In this document: one piece after another, positions 42,677 through 46,225 of the stretch
How positions within the stretch are numbered: the stretch's first letter is position 1
Layout: every line of letters begins with the position of its first letter
NCBI GenBank assembly: GCA_037446075.1
Contig: JBBIJH010000004.1
Coordinates: 1 to 46,225, forward strand
Length of the DNA stretch: 46,225 bases
Direction of reading: 5' to 3'
Origin: JBBIJH01 sp037446075
GTDB lineage: Bacteria > Bacteroidota > Ignavibacteria > UBA10030 > JAHEZR01
Made by a program: the position numbers and the translations under genes
Notes under the pieces: generated by a model
Databases searched by the model: none
Told to the model about the DNA's origin: nothing
The model's input: the letters and a program-made list of their open reading frames with translations, nothing else

Positions 42677-44206
42677 TTAATGAATTGGTTCCACGATGAA
42701 GACACTACCTCTGTACGCAAAGGGCCTTTCCGAACCGAAGGCAGCCACTAGCTTCAGCGTCTTGCCCTCTCTGAAGAAAGCTTCCAAGAGTCTTTGCGTT
42801 TGCATAGTTATGTATTCATCGTAATCGGATCGGAAGGCTCTCGTCGCCACAACGACGTTGATCTCCTCCAACATTTGTCTCTCCCGAGCAGAATTGATTG
42901 CAAATGGGTCGAAAAAGGAAAGATCATGCCGAATCTTCCTAAGGTCCCAGTATAAGTTTGGAGCCCCTAGGAGAAGGACATTTGATTGCGCCGGAATTGA
43001 TTGCTCCACCTCGCGGGCTACCCGAGAAACCACTGTTGCGTTTTTCAGCTCGACAAGATAAAGATAAGAAAAGTATCCATCGAAGAGAAGGGCATTTGCT
43101 ATCGCTCCGAAGACGAGCAATCTTGCTAATTGCCTAAATCGAGGCGCCCAGTCCTTGATGGAGGTGACAAACGCGAGCCCGATTGTGAGTGCCACAACTG
43201 GCACATAGTACAGTACATAGAACAACTCGAAGCTAAGAATACTAACAGAGCACGTTAGAACCGTGAAGATGACTACGGGTACCTCCCGGGTTGACCAATT
43301 TTCTGCAAACATCTTCCTTACAGAAAACACTATCGAAATAGCCAAGGGACCAAGCAGAAAAAGAAGGGTTCGGTAGCGAATAGCCCAATTGTAAATCGAC
43401 TGGGCAACGCCTCGCTCAAACTTTCTGGAGAATTGAAATGACATCTGCGCAAGAAACTCTTGAGGATCGCGCGCCCAATACAAAGCCAACGCTAGACCGA
43501 CAAAAGCAACTGAGAACACGGGAGCCCAAAGAGAAAGCCTGCTGATTGCCCTGTGGCGATATAGCATGAGCCGGTGCAAGAAAAGACCAACCGGAGCGAC
43601 AATCCCGATCGGATGAGAAGCTACAGCAAGAGCGCCCAATAGGAGAGTGGCTCCGTTCCATCGCTTTTTCAGATCACGGAGCCACGCGAGATGCGCCACT
43701 AATGCCGACATCATCCAGACGAGTGTGAAGCTATCCATTCTCCCCAGCTTGGAGTAGCGCAAGAAGAACGGGTCGACTACAGTGAGCAACAGAACCAGAG
43801 CAAGAATCGGAAACGGTAACCGAAGTTGCCTGCCGAGAATGTACGTCAAGGCAACTACCACTGACCCGCACAAAATCGAAAAGATCCGCAGCGACTCAAA
43901 TCCATAGCCAAAAACTTGAAAGAAAATCCCCAGTGCAAGATAGTAAGCCGGCGGCATCCAGAAAGTCCTCCGCTCAAGTCCAGCAATGACTGGAGTTCTT
44001 AACTCACCGTGTTCAAAAAGGGAGTGAGCCGCCGGAGCAAAATACATTTCGTCCGGCAGTGGCGGGGGAAAAACCCGCAGTAGAACAAGAGAGAAGCAAA
44101 TATAGAAGCAGAGGGCCCCAAGAAGCGTCCAAGCACGTCTCAGAGCCCTGGCAGATTCCTCTGGCTTGTAAGGGGAGGAAAGCAACGAGGGACTGAGAGA
44201 TGCCAT
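42677..44206 (-). CDS. Glycosyltransferase family 39-like membrane protein (ArnT/PMT type)
   Basis: This 509-residue protein has about 11-12 membrane helices. The first periplasmic loop carries the PMT/ArnT-type acidic pair in PPLPDEMYFAPAAHSLFEHG (Asp52-Glu53), followed by RRTFWMPPAYYLALG. Such enzymes transfer a sugar from a polyprenyl-phosphate donor to lipid A, a glycan or a protein. A soluble C-terminal part of about 110 residues is present. It is 45 bp before the methyltransferase gene and 53 bp after the flippase-methyltransferase gene. Confidence 0.82.
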   Translation of the reverse strand: MASLSPSLLSSPYKPEESARALRRAWTLLGALCFYICFSLVLLRVFPPPLPDEMYFAPAAHSLFEHGELRTPVIAGLERRTFWMPPAYYLALGIFFQVFGYGFESLRIFSILCGSVVVALTYILGRQLRLPFPILALVLLLTVVDPFFLRYSKLGRMDSFTLVWMMSALVAHLAWLRDLKKRWNGATLLLGALAVASHPIGIVAPVGLFLHRLMLYRHRAISRLSLWAPVFSVAFVGLALALYWARDPQEFLAQMSFQFSRKFERGVAQSIYNWAIRYRTLLFLLGPLAISIVFSVRKMFAENWSTREVPVVIFTVLTCSVSILSFELFYVLYYVPVVALTIGLAFVTSIKDWAPRFRQLARLLVFGAIANALLFDGYFSYLYLVELKNATVVSRVAREVEQSIPAQSNVLLLGAPNLYWDLRKIRHDLSFFDPFAINSARERQMLEEINVVVATRAFRSDYDEYITMQTQRLLEAFFREGKTLKLVAAFGSERPFAYRGSVFIVEPIH

Positions 44207-44259
44207 CGTGGCCCTGTCAGAGGAGACACCGGACGTGAAGGAGAAGGACGGAAACCACT

Positions 44260-46225
44260 CTAGAGCTTCTTTGCCAGGAGGATGACATTATAACTCCACT
44301 TCCCCCACGAAACATCATTATCGAGGTCACCTAATTTCTTGAAGAACCGATCCCAATGAAGCTTGAGATGCTTATTGAAAAAGTTGTTGACGGCAAAGGT
44401 CATCGGGTACAGGAACAGACCCCCGTAGTGCTTTCGCAGAACGCGGAATTTCAGAGACAGCAGTTGTGAGAGGTCGCTATCTGAGTAGTGCCGATGTATC
44501 TTCGAGGGATCAACCGCGCCATCCATGCGCGCCCGAAGGTTTTGAGGATCAAGAAATCGAAATATCCCTCTGTGGGGTACGGACAGGATCAGCGTGCCTC
44601 CTGGACGCAGTATCCTATGCACCTCCCCAATCACTTGTTCATCTTTACGCACGTGCTCGAGTACATCGAGAAGAAACACGGTATCCACTGAATTGGAAGT
44701 GAAAGGGAGCCTTAGAGCGGAAGCCTCAACCGGATGAACGGGGCAACCGGTGTGCCTCAGCTTCTGCAGCGCCGTCCAACCGATGTCAACGGCGATAGCA
44801 GTTGAAGACTTCATCCCGATGGCGAAGCAAAGTGGTGCTGAAGATGATCCTACATCTACTGCAACCCGCGATTCTGGCATCCACGCGAAAGCGAATTTCT
44901 GACGGTCGGTCAGCTCTAACCTTGATCCATTTAAGTGTACAGTCACAGCTCGAGGGCGCACGAATAAGTTAGCAATAGCAGAGACGCGTGCACCGAGTGA
45001 TTGAACTAGCTGGGCGTCGTCTGCAGAAAGAGGCTTGACAAAATACGAGATGAGTAGGAACAGTGCAAGGTATAGGCAGAGGGAAACCACAAGGTTTATC
45101 CCAGCAACATTAGAAACAATTAGTCTCGTCAGCGCAGCGCAGACGGCACTGCTCCCAATAACCACCAGGCCCGTCCTAATAGGGAGGTGCACATTCAAGA
45201 GCTTCCGTGAGTAAGCGGCATGGGTTCCTGCAATGATGAGGGCAGCTACCCCCATTGCGTACACCGAGCCCAGCACTCCGATTCGGGGGATCAGCATCAA
45301 TGCAAGAATCAAGTTCACGTAGCCGCTTAGTCCACTGCTGAAGACCAGGGCTCGTGTCTTACCTAAGGCTTGTAAGTAATCTGCAGCAGTGCCGCCCCCT
45401 AGCAACCGAGTTCCAGCCAGAAACAGGGCGTATAGTTGGAATAAACGGAGGCTTGGTTGGTACTCCGGAGAGTACAAAGCTGGTATCAAGGCATCTGCAA
45501 ATACCACTGCAAAGATGAATGCAGGGACAACTGTTAGGACAAGTCCTCGTGACATTGATTCCCAGTATCTGGGGAGTAGCTTCTCATCCGTGATCGCAAC
45601 AGTTGTAAACGCGGCGACAGAAATTCCATAAAGGCCCGTTGTCAAGCCAAAGTTGATGAAGTGGGCAAAGCTTATCGCGACGTCGTAAAACCCGATAGCT
45701 TGTGAACCCACGAGAAAATAGCTGAGCAGGAGGATGTTGGCTTGCTTCCCAAGAACGAACTCCAATAATCCGTTTATCCAATACTGCACACCACGCAGAA
45801 TCATCGGCCTAGTGCTCCCTCCAATTTGACTCCCAAGAAGCGAATCCCGTAGGAAAACGGATAATCCAGCGATTTGGACAAGCGAAGTACCTATCAGAAG
45901 AAGGAATATCTCGCGCAAACCATGTCCCGCTGAGAGAAGATACATAGCGCCGAGGAGCTCAAGAATTCTGACGGCCAGAGCCGTCAAAGTAATCGTGCGC
46001 GCTTGCAACTTTGCGATGTGGAAAGATATTAGGATAGAGGCTACACCTCTCAGGGCGAAGTAAATGGTGATAATAGAAACGATGTCAACAAAAGCCGGTG
46101 GTGCATTCAATACCTCCACAGCCAAGTCGCGCAGCAACAGAAAGAGCAGCCCTACCACAGCGACACTCACTAATCTCATCGCCAAGAGCCCCCTCAAAGC
46201 ACCAACGGCTGTCTCTCTCCGTTCT
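44260..46225 (-). CDS. Flippase-methyltransferase fusion (Wzx-like + class I methyltransferase), 5' end cut by window edge
   Basis: The frame is open from the window edge for about 655 codons, so the N-terminus is missing; a TTG at 46197 is in frame, but coding sequence clearly continues upstream (ERRETAVGALRGLLAM). Numbered from that TTG, residues 1 to about 390 form a polysaccharide flippase (MATE/Wzx type: several helices, LGGGTAADYLQALGKTRALV, YVNLILALMLIPRIGVLGS). Residues about 440-580 form a SAM methyltransferase (VAVDVGSSSAPLCFAIG, DTVFLLDVLEHVRKDEQ, EVHRILRPGGTLILSVPHRG). There is no stop or frameshift at the join. The two functions would move a lipid-linked glycan across the membrane and modify it or its carrier on the cytoplasmic side. 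Confidence 0.85.
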   Translation of the reverse strand, partial: ERRETAVGALRGLLAMRLVSVAVVGLLFLLLRDLAVEVLNAPPAFVDIVSIITIYFALRGVASILISFHIAKLQARTITLTALAVRILELLGAMYLLSAGHGLREIFLLLIGTSLVQIAGLSVFLRDSLLGSQIGGSTRPMILRGVQYWINGLLEFVLGKQANILLLSYFLVGSQAIGFYDVAISFAHFINFGLTTGLYGISVAAFTTVAITDEKLLPRYWESMSRGLVLTVVPAFIFAVVFADALIPALYSPEYQPSLRLFQLYALFLAGTRLLGGGTAADYLQALGKTRALVFSSGLSGYVNLILALMLIPRIGVLGSVYAMGVAALIIAGTHAAYSRKLLNVHLPIRTGLVVIGSSAVCAALTRLIVSNVAGINLVVSLCLYLALFLLISYFVKPLSADDAQLVQSLGARVSAIANLFVRPRAVTVHLNGSRLELTDRQKFAFAWMPESRVAVDVGSSSAPLCFAIGMKSSTAIAVDIGWTALQKLRHTGCPVHPVEASALRLPFTSNSVDTVFLLDVLEHVRKDEQVIGEVHRILRPGGTLILSVPHRGIFRFLDPQNLRARMDGAVDPSKIHRHYSDSDLSQLLSLKFRVLRKHYGGLFLYPMTFAVNNFFNKHLKLHWDRFFKKLGDLDNDVSWGKWSYNVILLAKKL

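Noticed and set aside
1..46225. CRISPR arrays
   Set aside because: No set of regularly spaced identical short repeats was found; repeats inside cargo genes are coding.

Overview
The window (about 46 kb, roughly even GC) looks like a chromosomal segment of a Bacteroidota/FCB-group bacterium, most likely near the Ignavibacteria/Kapabacteria/Kryptonia lineages. The main evidence is at least six proteins ending in the type IX secretion (T9SS) C-terminal sorting domain (QNYPNPFNP followed by a G-YFY-L-KK/R-ML-LK tail). A very large C25 (gingipain/PorU-type) peptidase, a DUF1800/DUF1501 pair and a TIGR03790-like protein agree with this. The lineage call is an inference from protein style, not a phylogeny.

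Layout. (1) 1-8284, all minus strand: purN-purH, then mreB-mreC-mreD-mrdA-rodA, then the start of a Lon-like ATPase cut by the window edge. Gaps are 69 bp or less, several genes overlap as ATGA, and a good sigma70-type promoter lies before purN. An LD-carboxypeptidase (8361-9314) sits just upstream on the same strand, so peptidoglycan and cell-shape functions are grouped. (2) 9800-13102, plus: DUF1800 protein and a Tat-exported DUF1501 protein with a T9SS tail. (3) 13277-13801: tRNA-Pro(TGG) with a clear promoter, a small GIY-YIG gene, and a 38-bp partial copy of the tRNA 380 bp downstream. (4) 14349-15713: an orphan NtrC-type sigma54-dependent response regulator. (5) 16247-30434, plus: a string of T9SS cargo genes (TIGR03790-like; a jelly-roll-like protein; two beta-solenoid paralogues; a DUF2341 protein), a lipoprotein, and an intact reading frame for an IS481-type transposase that has lost all three DDE residues. 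Long gene-poor spacers (about 0.45-1.2 kb) separate them. (6) 30466-46225, minus: a surface-polysaccharide operon (flippase-methyltransferase fusion, two polytopic glycosyltransferases, a methyltransferase, two GT9 enzymes, a GT4, a WecG/TagA enzyme) that ends 13 bp before the PorU2-like C25 gene.

How the genes may work together. In known T9SS systems PorU-type sortases remove the C-terminal tail and attach cargo to a surface glycolipid (A-LPS). Here glycan-making genes, a C25 sortase candidate and several sorting-tail cargo genes lie side by side, so the right half may be a glycan-sortase-cargo surface-display locus. A near-consensus -24/-12 promoter at 22158-22174, preceded by two 18-bp direct repeats spaced four helical turns apart, and weaker look-alikes before two other cargo genes, suggest that part of the cargo is under sigma54 control. 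The nearby orphan activator is the obvious candidate regulator. The glycan-sortase link and the regulatory link are inferences; the gene order, motifs and repeats are visible in the sequence.
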